Shown here in pieces: positions 33,435-44,119 of a stretch of DNA of 64,000 nt (position 1 is the first letter of the stretch; each line of letters starts with the position of its first letter). The notes below the pieces were generated by a model. The model worked only from the letters and a program-made list of their open reading frames with translations, was not told the origin of the DNA and searched no databases. Position numbers and translations under genes: made by a program. Source of the stretch: Pollenia angustigena (taxonomy: Eukaryota; Arthropoda; Insecta; Diptera; Polleniidae); assembly GCA_930367215.1 (NCBI GenBank), contig OV884058.1:170730478-170794477 (forward strand). The letters are read 5' to 3'.

Positions 33435-35827
33435 CACACTAACAAACAGATTACAATTGCAGTACATTATTGTCTGGACCAAATACTTACCTTTGTTAAG
33501 GAGCTATAGCTACAAAACCTTCATTGCATTACAGAGGTTCCCTGTTGAATAGCACAAAGGTACACCTACCAACAGGGCGATTTTCATTTAGGCTGCGGGT
33601 AAAATGCAGTCCAAAACCCGGATATTTGGATTAAGGGGCCAGTCCAGTGTCTTACTTTATGTTATCTACTTTATTTCTTGGTTACAGATAGGACTCTGGT
33701 TTTAAATAGGTTTAAAAGAGATCTGCTAATTTTATACCTCAGACAAGCTGCATCTTAATTCTCTAGGCACATTCCTTAAGCCCCTAAGAGATATCCGAGT
33801 TTAATCTAGTGTAGTGTCTTTCTAAAAACCGGTGTATCCTTCCAATAATTCGTTTGGAACTAATTTCGCTGTATAACATTTTGACTACATTTTTATAAAA
33901 CATTTGCCATTGTGCTTGCTACGTTTGGGCAATCATTTAAATATCTATTTCTTCAAGGCCTTTTCCATTTATTCTTGAAATGATGTTCTTAATACCAAAA
34001 GAAATCAAAATCTTTATTCTCACAATCTATTATTTATGACTTAATTGCAACAAAATCATACAGTCTTGTATACAAGTTTAAAAAAATAAACAACAAAAAA
34101 AAAAAAAAAAAAAAAATTAATATAATCTGATAACTTTAAAAAAATATGACTCAACTTGCATACACGACTTAACTGTCGCTTGTAATTTTGCAAACTGTTT
34201 ATTTGTGGTTTATGCTTTTGTCGCTTTTAATTCAAACACTAAAAATCCTTAAAAAATAAAAAAAAAATGTAAAATAATGTTCTATAGATGGATGGGACAA
34301 CGAATAAATGTCTGGCTGAAATGTGTGTGTCTGTTTTTCTGTTGTATGCCACCATTAAACACGTAATAATGTGTAAGTAAGCGACTAAGTAAGCACAATA
34401 CCTTATGCCTCCTCATGTGTCATTGGTGGCAAAACTTTGAAAATAGCAACAACCAGAATACAAATCCATTAAACATATAAAAAAAAAAAAAATGTGATTT
34501 TTTTTTTTTTTTTTTTTGTGAAAACAACTGATTTTGAGTCATTGCTTTAAGTTTTTGTTTTCAGTTTTATTTTCGTATATAAAAAGTTTTTAAAGCAACA
34601 ACTATAATATTTTATTCATTTGGGGGACACACATGTGTTTATTAACAACCATTAAACCAATGTGTGTTGTTTTTTTCTTCTTTTTTGCCAAAGAGTTTAA
34701 CTTTTTGCTCAAATACTCAATAGACCACAAATGGGAAAAATGGTAAAAAAAATTAAAAGCCAAGAAATAACTTTGTAAATAAATGACTGACTGGATGTTA
34801 TAAAAACAAATACATAGTTTAAAAAAACACTTCAGAAAAATGAGTTTAAGACGAATTGGGAAAGCTGTACCTTAAACAGAAACAGTTTCAACAGTTTTTG
34901 CTTAATTCCGGGATTTTGAATTGTAAAATTCCAAAATATTTTCCCATTATAGAATTTACTTATTTAATTTCTTTAACTGTAATTTTTTTCTCTTTCATAT
35001 TTGTTTATTGGATCTTAATATTGACAGCACAATTCCAAAGCATGCTAAGTCGAAAAAGTGAGTTTTGCAGGAAAAGCTCTTAAAGTTTATGTGCGATGAT
35101 GCAACATTTAGTTATATGCCACTGGCATTTTCTTTTCTAAAAAATAATAATGCATTAAAATTGTGTAGTATATTTATCAGGTTATACGCTCCCTTACAAA
35201 GTGATACATTTTTCTAAATTACAATGGAACAAAATAATAGCTACATTTTACACTCAAAATACTAATGTGTTAAATATTAAATGCAAAGTTTTTTCTAATG
35301 GCGATATTCACCAATTTCTAACATTTAATTTTCTTTGAATTCCAATAAGTGAACAACATTGATTTTCAAAAATTAAAGTCAGCTGTTGTTAAAAATTTTG
35401 CGCAAAAAAAAAAAAATTATAAAATAAAAGTAAAACAAACGAAAAACAAAAAGTTTTTTATTAATACGATCTTCGTATGACGTGCTAAATTCCCAGTTTT
35501 TCATATTTGAAATTTATTGTTGAGGGAAAGCAAGTCTCTATGCGCATTTCGCCGGTTGCTTACACCAGCTCATCAGGAAACCTTTTCCAAAGATTTTAGA
35601 AAAGCCAAAAATATTTAACAAATAAAACCTTAAGCGAATAAGAGTTATAAACACTCTAAGTCTTACCTGTAACAATATCAAAGCTTAAACAAAACACCAA
35701 CAATAAATGTTTTTATGCATGTTATTTTTGTCAAGATAATAGGGCCTAAATTTCTTCAACGTTAATAAAATTCAATGTAGTTTTTATATTCATCACAATT
35801 TAATCAAAATTCACAATATGTTATAAC
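33435..35827. other. No gene seen; long A/T tracts
   Basis: Apparently single-copy AT-rich sequence with A-runs at 34088-34116 and 34480-34517. No protein motifs or terminal repeats recognised. Confidence 0.4.
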
Positions 35828-35949
35828 CAGAGAAGACAAAAAAAGCAATATTTAATACATTTACAGCAAAAAGTAATTATAAAAAAGCAACACAAAATTG
35901 ATAAAACAGCAAAAAAAAAAGCACTCAAAATATTTTATTCTAATTCTTC

Positions 35950-38364
35950 CACATCATAAAAATTATTACAATATACTATTATGTAGGCTTTTATGTTTTC
36001 AAATTTTAATTTTCTACGTATATCTGTTAAAAGCGTTTTGAATAAAGAGAAGCTTCTTTCTACATCGACGGAGGTTGACGGTGAACATTTTAATTTGGGA
36101 ATTTAATTAGAGGACTCACTTTTTACATATTCATTTTTTGGAACAGTACCAGACTCGTAAATATATTTTATTTCCGAAAACTGCTGTTATCCGGGATTTC
36201 TTTTTAATATTTTCTCAAATTTCTTTTTATATTGTTGGTCAATAAAGCATTAGTGCTCTCTGAAATTAATAAACCCGCAGTTTGCAATTTTTTTTATAGC
36301 AACAAAAATGCTTGCAAAATTGTATTTTAAAAATGGATTTCACAATTGAGTCGGCATCTTGATTGTCAAGTTTTAAAACAACGGCTTTAACTTCTTCAAG
36401 ATGTTAAGCGTAGTACATTGCCGCTTCTAACCAAGTACCCCAACGAGTTGGGCATGGAGACGGTGGAAGTACAATATTAGGATTCATTTTTAGAAAGAGT
36501 CGTTTTCTTCGCGGTGCCTGTAAAAATTTTGTTTTTGTAACATATATTTTTAACATACATATGTACACTGAAAGAATTTTCTTCGCAATACTAACGAATT
36601 TTGACATTAATCCCATGAAAAATTGCATTATAAAGGAACCTATGCGGCGCTTCGTTGGATCAATGAAACCTGTTTCATTAAAAGGACTTAATGAAACATT
36701 ACATTAGATCCATGAATATTATTCATTGGATGAATACTTTCAATAAAGTAAATTTTTTTTTTTTTTATATTTTTTTTAATTATTTTTTTTTCTTTTTTCT
36801 TATTTTATGTTACTTTATTTTATTTTTTATTTTTTTTTTCTGTCTCTGGCGGGATTCGAACATGCAACCTCGGTGCTGATAGACTGGCTCACTACCAGCT
36901 AGTCTACCGGGGCAGTGTAGTTTTTGTATAAAAAAACTATGTTTTTTTCTCAATTAAGGGCGTAAATATGAGATTAAATTGTCCATAATAACAATAACAA
37001 CGTTGATTGAAAGTGGATTGAAAGTTTTTGTTTCATTACTATAATGACATTTTTATTGTCATAATGAAAATTTAAATTTATGAAGGCAATTATTGAAATA
37101 TGTTGCTTTTATAAAAAAATTTTTTGATTTCATAAATTTAATGGCATACATATAACATTAGATGTATGAAATTATTAAATCTTACATTTTTTAATTAACA
37201 ATTAAACATTTTTTTAAGGAAACTATAATTTTGCATTAATTTTTGAATATAGTTATGTTTGTATATTGTTTTTTTATGTTCCCAATTAAAATTTTTTGTT
37301 TTACTTGGACAAACTTAAGTTTTCATATATCCAATGAAAATTTTTAACGTAATTACGAAATCTAATGAAGCGATTTTAACGAAAATACTTCATCAAACCT
37401 ATGAAATTCCATTTAGACAATTAAAATTTTCATTTACCTAAGGAAAACTTTTTTATGAAAATGATTCATTAAATATATGAAGCATTTTTCTTTCAGTAAA
37501 TGTAAATGTGAAAAAAGTTTCGTAGCAACTACTTTAAAAGAAAATAGAAAAAAAACTCGGCGTTAATTGCATAGATGTAAATGCCGTCTATGTATATATT
37601 AAAAAAACGCAAGAACTTTCAAGCTCTTTTTAATACACTCTTAATCCATTTTATATAATTTTCTTATAGAATTCTGTTTAATAGAGAAATATTTGTCATA
37701 AAATTCTTTTACTACAAAAATCATATTAAAAAAACGACTTTTAAATTCTTTCGTTTTCGATTTCCAGAACATCTCTGATTAATAGTTATATTTACCTTTA
37801 AGAAAATATTTTTAACATGGAAATCAATTTATTAACAATTTCAAAGTTTGTTCGAATGAATTCAGCTAATCGATGGATACCATGTGCAAAACATGTTAAA
37901 TAAGATTTATTGTCTTTCAATTCTCCTAAGACTCCAAAAATAAAATTTATATATATTTGTCTTTGGCTGCTTGACGCATTTTTTCTATAGATTCCCTATA
38001 CAATTCTGGTATGTATTTCTGGCGAATGCAAGTTTCAGACGGAACCGACATTTGAGAATATTTTTCAATGAAATTTTTGAAACTGGGATAACTAACTGTT
38101 TTTTATTGGTATATTGGATTCTAACAATGCTTTACAAATATCCTTTTGAAATGTTGTGGCAGTTGGAGTCACTGGATATTCCGTAATTAGTTTCTGTGGA
38201 TGGTTCTCGTGCTTGGAAGACGCCAATTGGTGTTTCCCATTCGAACAATTTATTTTGCAGCAGCATATATTGCAAAAGAGCCAATTTTCTTCAATTTTAA
38301 AGACTCCTTCATATGTTTTTACCATTTTTAATAATAAATTTCTATTACTTTTCTCTTTCGGCAT
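35950..38364 (-). pseudogene. hAT transposase (BED/CGGBP1-like N-terminus), intron-containing relic
   Basis: From 38364: MPKEKSNRNLLLKMVKTYEG then FCNICCCKINC and paired His, a BED/CGGBP1-like zinc-finger region. Next comes the TTFQKDICKALLESNIPI segment, then frameshifts and stops. Near 37870, HGIHRLAEFIRTNF..VNKLISMLKIF is the conserved helix before the RNase-H core's second part. It is followed by a donor (AAAG|GTAAAT, intron from 37795), an acceptor (TTTTTACAG, intron to 36518) and APRRKRLFLKMNPNIVLPP with PTRWGTWLEAAMYYA. Joined across the intron, the IFLK-APRRKR block reads as the family does. The segment expected to hold the first catalytic Asp is deleted near 37950. Not functional. 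Confidence 0.65.
36566..37497. mobile_element. CACTGAAAGAA TIR element, copy 2 (within hAT intron)
   Basis: Reverse-oriented copy of 32352-33434. It begins CACTGAAAGAATTTTCTTCG and ends GCATTTTTCTTTCAGT. It lies wholly between the donor and acceptor of the transposase intron, so removing it leaves an intron of about 350 bp. It lacks the SINE found in copy 1 at the ATGTATGCCATT/AATGTTAT junction (near 37140-37165), giving the empty site. It keeps the older tRNA-like module (36838-36915). Confidence 0.7.
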
Positions 38365-38459
38365 TATTTAAACTTTTTTATTTATTTCTATTTTTAACAG
38401 CCTACGTTGATATCAGTTGATTGTTTTTAAAATGAAAACAGAGTTGCAAAAAGGTAGTA

Positions 38460-38536
38460 ACCAAGGCGAATTCACTTTTATAGAGGAATTCACCTTAATA
38501 GAGGCATTCACTTTTATAGAGGAATTTGCCTTGGTA
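38460..38536. repeat. 77-bp palindromic insertion (ACCAAGGCRAATTC)
   Basis: ACCAAGGCGAATTC at the left and its imperfect inverse GAATTTGCCTTGGT at the right, bordered by AGTA on both sides (38456-38459, 38537-38540). The inside holds three ~25-bp units of the form TTCACTTTTATAGAGG. It lies between the hAT N-terminus and the hAT end. Confidence 0.45.
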
Positions 38537-38974
38537 GTAACATACGAAATTTTTAATACAAAATGGGAATTTTAAACAAAAAAATCCAAAAAAAAGCAAC
38601 ACCATTGTAAAAGAAGCAAAAAACAGCAGGTTTTATAAAAAACAGCTAAAAAAAAGCAAAAAAGCAAAACAGCATTTTAGTCTTCTCTGGTAATAACACA
38701 AATTGTAGCAAACACAAGAAAACAGTTAAAAAAATACTTGCTTGCATTAAAAAGTACTTAACGCAGATGCAAAAAAGGGTATTATCTCACTCTCAATTAT
38801 AACTGGGGTTAAGAGATGGAACAAATTTGCCATTAATGTTTGTAACATCTTTAGTAAGGAAAACGAAAACTTCTCACATTTTTGCATATATTTTTCGAAT
38901 AGAATGGTAGCATTCATAGAACATTATTGTCAGAAAAGAAAACACCAGGCATGTCGAAAGCATATAATTATTAA

Positions 38975-39214
38975 TGCCCGTAATTTCTACAAATAGATAT
39001 CTAGTCGTGTTCGTACCTAACAGTTATCTTTACATATCCGTTAACACTATAGTGGTAATTTCATCGTTAATTTTGACTACGTGAATTAACTATCGAAAAT
39101 CGATGGTGTAAAATACATAACACTTTAACCCATAGGTTAGAAATACGTTTTAAAATTATGAAAACCATAGATACCTATACACAGCTAGATACCTATTTGT
39201 AGAAATTACGGGCA
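38975..39214. mobile_element. MITE TGCCCGTAATTTCTACAAAT, TAA duplication
   Basis: A 240-bp element with a ~30-bp inverted repeat having a single mismatch (TGCCCGTAATTTCTACAAAT continuing AGATATCTAG/AGGTATCTAG). TAA is on both sides (38972-38974, 39215-39217). The centre has further AAAATCGATGG/ACCATAG palindromes. PIF/Harbinger-like. Confidence 0.7.
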
Positions 39215-39970
39215 TAAGTATAATAAAGGGTGTTTAAATTAGAAAGATATATGTTGATTTTGAAAAAAAAAAAACAAATTATTTAGGAAATTATTGTCAT
39301 TTCTTTTTATTATGATAATATTGGTATGGTTCAATTATGTATAGAATAAAATATCGGCCAAATGGCAGCCGCGACCTCGGCGGCACACCTCCTTCCGATG
39401 GTCCAAAGTTTCGATGACGCTGAGGCATAATTGAGGTTCTATGCCGTTAACGTGCCGAATTATCTCATCCTTTAGCTCTTGAATTGTCGCTGGCTTATCG
39501 ACGTACACCTTTTCTTTCAAATAACCCTAAAGAAAGAAGTCAAATCACATGATCTAAGCGGCGAATTGATATCGCCAGCATGTGAGATAACACGGTCATT
39601 GAATTTCTCGGTTCGGTTTGTGCTTTGTTGTGATACAGACGTGTATTTAAGCCCCGCATACAATTTAAACTATTAATTAATCACATTTGATTTTGTAATC
39701 TAAGCAGCGAATTAACGCTTAAAAAAAAACAAAATAATATATTTTGTTAATTAAATTATTTAACATAATAGTGAACAATTTAAAACGATCAAATTAAATT
39801 AAATAAATCAGTAAAAATATATATGTACGTATGAATGTTCATACATGTGTATACATATTCTGAAAAAAAAACATTTAAATTCTGGTTTTTCTTTTGTTGT
39901 TGTAAAATACAATAAATAATAAAAATATTAAAGCAAAGCAAAACGGTGAAAAACAAAAACAACTCTTTGC

Positions 39971-41488
39971 ATGAGTACAAACAGTGAAACAACACTAAGA
40001 CAAAATGAAAGAAACGTTTACGTTTTAGTTAATGCAAATGAAAATAATGCAGAAATAAATAAAACAAAACAAAACAATATTAACTACCTAACGGCTAAGC
40101 CAATTACTCGAACACGTTCCCTCTCACCCTCGGTATTTACACAAACGGTGGATAGTGACTCATTAAAAAAACTACAACAAGATTTGGTGACAAGTGTTGC
40201 CAGGCCAGCAAGTATTGCCGTGACGTCAAAAACAAATTTAGTGGGCAATGATACCATGAACTTAAACACAAATGCAATGGAAAACCCCCCTGTAAAAAGT
40301 TGTCAAAAGCCTACAGTACAAGTTGGTATGGACAGGTACATAACAGTGCTTAAACGGGGACGCAGCCCTACCTCTGCAGCAGTTGCTTCGGCCTCAAAAG
40401 TACCATCTTTTGATAAAATAAATACACAAAATCGTTTCGCGATTCTGGAGGATGAATCCTCTGAAGCACCAAACGTCATTAAATCGTCTAAGCCACCCCC
40501 GATATACCTTAGAGAGCAAAACTCTAATGAGTTAATAAAAAGTTTAATTTCGGTGATTGGTGAAAATTCCTTTTATGTAGCTGCAATAAAGCGCGGTATC
40601 ATTAACGAGACTAAAATACAGGTTAATCATGAGGATGATTTTCGAAAGGTAATTACAAGATTTGAGACTCTGAATAAAAACTTTTATACGTATCAACTGA
40701 AGAGCAGTAAAGGTCTTCAGGTAGTAATCAAGGGCATAGACTCATGCGTAGACCCAGGGGAAATTAAAGCTTTTTTGGAAGAGAAGGGCTTTAAAATCAA
40801 AAACGTAACAAATATCAAAAATAGGGATAAAAATCCCCAACCACTATTTCGAGTGGAGCTTGAACCCGGCGACGTTAAGCTCAAAAAAAATGAAACGCAT
40901 CCAATTTATAATTTGAAATATATTCTGTACAGAAGGGTAACTATTGAGGAGCCGCACAAAAGAAATGGTCCTGTTCAATGTCTAAACTGCCAGGAATTTG
41001 GCCATACTAAGGCATACTGCTACTTACCCCCTGTTTGCGTAGTATGTGGTGAATTACATGGAACAGTTCTTTGCGACAAGTCTAAAACCGACCCCAACGT
41101 AAAAAAATGTAGCAACTGTGGCGGTAATCACACTGCCAATTATAGAGGATGCCCTGTATATACTATCGTCAAGCAGTCGGTCGGACCGAAAACTAATCCC
41201 CCTCAAATGCAGGTAACAAATCAGGTTAACACAAATGCAATTCACGCCCCCCAGCCTAGTAATAACAGAACCTCTTACGCTAACGTCCTAAAATCAAACC
41301 ATGAGCCAATGCAAGGTGCCTCGCCAAGTAATGATGAAACTCTATTTTCTAATTTAAGTCGTTTAGAAAAAACCATGGAAACATTAGTGCAAACAGTAAA
41401 TAATTTTACGAACACAATGGGTAATATGATGCAGGAAATGCTTAGAATGCAATCGATGTTATTGCAAGCTGTAATTAACAAACCATGA
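39971..41488 (+). CDS. Jockey ORF1 (Gag-like nucleic-acid-binding protein)
   Basis: 505 intact residues, start MSTNSETTLRQNERNVYVLV. The N-terminal ~190 residues are polar and low in order. Residues ~190-330 form the conserved domain before the zinc knuckles in Jockey Gag proteins (KGLQVVIKGIDSCVDPGEIK, FLEEKGFKIKNVTNIK; PRE_C2HC type). Three cysteine motifs follow: CLNCQEFGHTKAYC (CX2CX4HX4C, ~337-350), CVVCGELHGTVLC (CX2CX3HX4C) and CSNCGGNHTANYRGC (CX2CX3HX6C). The C-terminal ~70 residues are Met/Asn-rich and heptad-like (LFSNLSRLEKTMETLVQTVN), a likely coiled coil. In this clade the protein packages element RNA and directs it to the nucleus. The stop overlaps the ORF2 start in ATGA (41485-41488), suggesting termination-reinitiation. 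Confidence 0.9.
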   Translation: MSTNSETTLRQNERNVYVLVNANENNAEINKTKQNNINYLTAKPITRTRSLSPSVFTQTVDSDSLKKLQQDLVTSVARPASIAVTSKTNLVGNDTMNLNTNAMENPPVKSCQKPTVQVGMDRYITVLKRGRSPTSAAVASASKVPSFDKINTQNRFAILEDESSEAPNVIKSSKPPPIYLREQNSNELIKSLISVIGENSFYVAAIKRGIINETKIQVNHEDDFRKVITRFETLNKNFYTYQLKSSKGLQVVIKGIDSCVDPGEIKAFLEEKGFKIKNVTNIKNRDKNPQPLFRVELEPGDVKLKKNETHPIYNLKYILYRRVTIEEPHKRNGPVQCLNCQEFGHTKAYCYLPPVCVVCGELHGTVLCDKSKTDPNVKKCSNCGGNHTANYRGCPVYTIVKQSVGPKTNPPQMQVTNQVNTNAIHAPQPSNNRTSYANVLKSNHEPMQGASPSNDETLFSNLSRLEKTMETLVQTVNNFTNTMGNMMQEMLRMQSMLLQAVINKP

Positions 41489-43770
41489 ACTGTTTAAAAA
41501 TTTGTTTTTGGAACGCAAACGGCATCCGCCAACATAAAAATGAATTAGAATACTTTCTTAAAAATAAACAAATTGATGTCATGATGATTTCTGAAACTCA
41601 TTTGACCTCAAGAAGTACGCTTAAAATAAATGGTTATATACTATATGATACCAAGGACCCTCGAGATAGAGCTTGTGGAGGTTCTGCCATTTTAATAAAG
41701 GCCCGAGTCAAACACTACCTAATGTGTGATCATCGTGAAGATTATCTCCAGGCAACGAACATTTGCGTTGAGGAATTAAATAGAAACCTAATAATTTCAT
41801 CGTTATACTCCCCGCCTAGATTTTCAATATCGGAGGACCAATATTGTAAATATTTTAAATCATTAGGACCGTGTTTCCTAGCCGCTGGCGATTATAACGC
41901 TAAACATACCCTCTGGGGGTCGCGACTTATAACACCAAAGGGTCGTGTTTTATTTAACATAATTTCTAAAATGGATTTAAATGTGGTAGCGAGCGGACAA
42001 CCAACATATTGGCCCACTGATCTTCAAAAAATTCCAGATGTCATAGATTTCGGCGTGGTTAAAAACATTCCCATAGAAACGATTCAAGTTGAAGCCTCCC
42101 TAGATTTATCTTCCGACCACACACCTACAATCGTTACTATAATGAACCCCAATAGAATTGTTCCTCCGACGACAGCTACGCAAATTAATTGGTTGAAATA
42201 TAAAAAATATCTCAGTACCCATTGCACAGAAAATATTCCGCTCAGTACACCGGATTATGTAGATCGCTCTATTGACAATTTTGACAGTTTTCTGAAACTA
42301 GCTGTTCAACATTCCAATATTGCCCCCAAAAAAACAAAAACTATTAAAATATATTCCACAGATGTCGAGCATCTTTTGTCTGAAAAAAGGAGGGCTCGAA
42401 GAGAGTGGCAATTGCACAGATCCCCTCAACTTAAGAACTTACTTAAAGAGTGTACAAAAAGACTAAGAAAGTTACTGCAGACTAAGAAAACGGCTTCTCT
42501 GGAAAAATATCTTAAGGAACTTGATGCAACCCCACAATCAGACTACTCATTATGGCGTGCAGCTAGAAATCTCAAAAGGCCAGTTGTCTCTAAACCACCA
42601 TTAAGAAACTTGAATGGAAGTTGGGCAAGAAATGATGTTGAAAAAGGAAATCTGTTTGTCAATCATTTAAAAAACGTATTTACCCCAAATATATCTCACG
42701 ATATTGCGGTCGAGTTACCACCTGTTGCTGCTAGAGCAGCTGTTCCGCTAAGATTTGAGATAAGAGAAATCGAAAAGGCTATTTGTGATTTAAACCCCAA
42801 GAAGGCTCCTGGGTTTGACAAGATCAGCAACAAAATGCTTTTGGAGCTACCCAGCATAGCAAAGAAAATTATTCTTTTAATTTTTAATGCTATTTTACGC
42901 CTTGAATACTATCCTCAAAAGTGGAAGGTCTCCTTAGTCACCATGATACCTAAACCTGGAAAGGATCACACAAAAGTTGAGTCATATAGGCCTATAAGCT
43001 TACTTTCTAATATATCAAAGCTGTTTGAGAAGCTGTTAGCGTCAAAATTAACCCCAATTTTAAATGAAAATAGATGTATTCCTAACCACCAATTCGGCTT
43101 TAGAAGAGAACACAGCACAATTGAGCAAACCCATCGTATAGTAAACGCAATAAGAAAAGCCTTTGAAGAAAAAAAATATTGTTCCGCTCTCTTCATCGAT
43201 GTTTCTCAAGCTTTCGATAAAGTCTGGCATGAAGGCTTATTACATAAATTGAAGCTAAACTTACCAGTAAACATACACAAGCTGTTAGAAAGCTACTTAG
43301 TCGGTCGAAAGTTTATTATTAAAGAAGGTGATTATTTAAGCTCTCCTCAGCAAATTGACGCTGGAGTCCCTCAGGGAAGCATCCTGGGCCCACTTTTATA
43401 CTTAATATATACCTCGGATATGCCAACAAACAACTACACACAAACTTCAACATTTGCTGATGATACAGCTTTTTTGAGCGTGCACGAAAACAGTCAAGAA
43501 GCATCTCGATACCTACAGGATCATATATTTCAACTCGAACTATGGTTAAAGCAATGGAGGATAGAGGTCAATGAGCAAAAATGCGTACATATAACATTCA
43601 CCTTGCGTCGGGAATCATGCCCCCCTATTAAAATCAATAATCAAATAATAGCTCAAAATTCATCTAGATCGCCGTTTAACGTGGAAAAGCCATATAGAGG
43701 CAAAATTAACTCAAATGAAACTAAAAGCCATCCAAATTCATTGGCTTATTGGAAGAAACTCTGTCCTTAG
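41485..43770 (+). pseudogene. Jockey ORF2: endonuclease-reverse transcriptase, 5' frame (frameshifted)
   Basis: 761 readable residues. An apurinic-like endonuclease occupies about 1-225: CFWNANGIRQHKNELEYFL, ISETHLT, SPPRF, AAGDYNAKHTLWGS and SSDHTPTI carry the catalytic Asn, Glu, Asp-Asn and Asp-His. The reverse transcriptase spans about 420-720: LNPKKAPGFDKISNKML, YRPISLLSNISKLFEKLL, ALFIDVSQAFDKVWHEGLL, AGVPQGSILGPLLYLIYTSD and FADDTAFLS (Asp659-Asp660). It nicks target DNA and copies element RNA there. The frame leaves the family pattern after IIAQNSS (about 43660): the expected KYLG motif is missing, and the continuation HLDRRLTWKSHIEAKL is in the +1 frame. A short deletion is the simplest cause. 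The stop at 43770 is then premature. Confidence 0.88.
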
Positions 43771-44119
43771 TCTCGACTGCAAACTTCTTCTTTACAACTC
43801 CATCTTAAAGCCAATCTGGTGCTATGGCATTCAGTTATGGGGCACTGCCTCGGCCTCTAATATCGAAAAAATTCAAAGGCGCCAAAATAAACTACTTCGA
43901 ATAATCACAGCTGCCCCTTGGTATGTTAAAAACTCAAATATTCACAAGGATCTCAATGTTCCATTAGTTAAAACTATGATTACGAAATATGCAGTAAAAT
44001 ACTTAAAAAGGCTCGAATTGCACCCGAACCCACTAGCACGAAATATTTTAAATGATAGCGGCCACACTCGCTTAAGAAGAAGAGACACTGCGGCACTTGT
44101 CCAATTAGATGAGCGATAA
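43661..44119 (+). pseudogene. Jockey ORF2, 3' frame (C-terminal domain)
   Basis: Continuation of ORF2 in the next frame: HLDRRLTWKSHIEAKLTQMK at 43661-43720, then YWLIG-type IHWLIGRNSVLSLDCKLLLY, the conserved LKPIWCYGIQLWGTASASNIEKIQ block, RRQNKLLRIITAAPWYV and a C-terminus ending AALVQLDER before TAA. These are the standard post-RT segments of Jockey ORF2. With the 5' frame the protein would be about 880 residues, normal for the clade. There is no other lesion in this part. Confidence 0.85.

Larger units (their letters stand above)
35828..38689 (-). mobile_element. hAT transposon, transposase-bearing but decayed
   Basis: Termini CAGAGAAGAC at 35828 and its exact inverse at 38680-38689. 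The flanks GTTATAAC (35820-35827) and GTAATAAC (38690-38697) match 7/8, an 8-bp hAT duplication. The transposase pseudogene is on the minus strand. Nested inside are the CACTGAAAGAA element (36566-37497) and a ~77-bp palindrome at 38460-38536. Confidence 0.75.
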
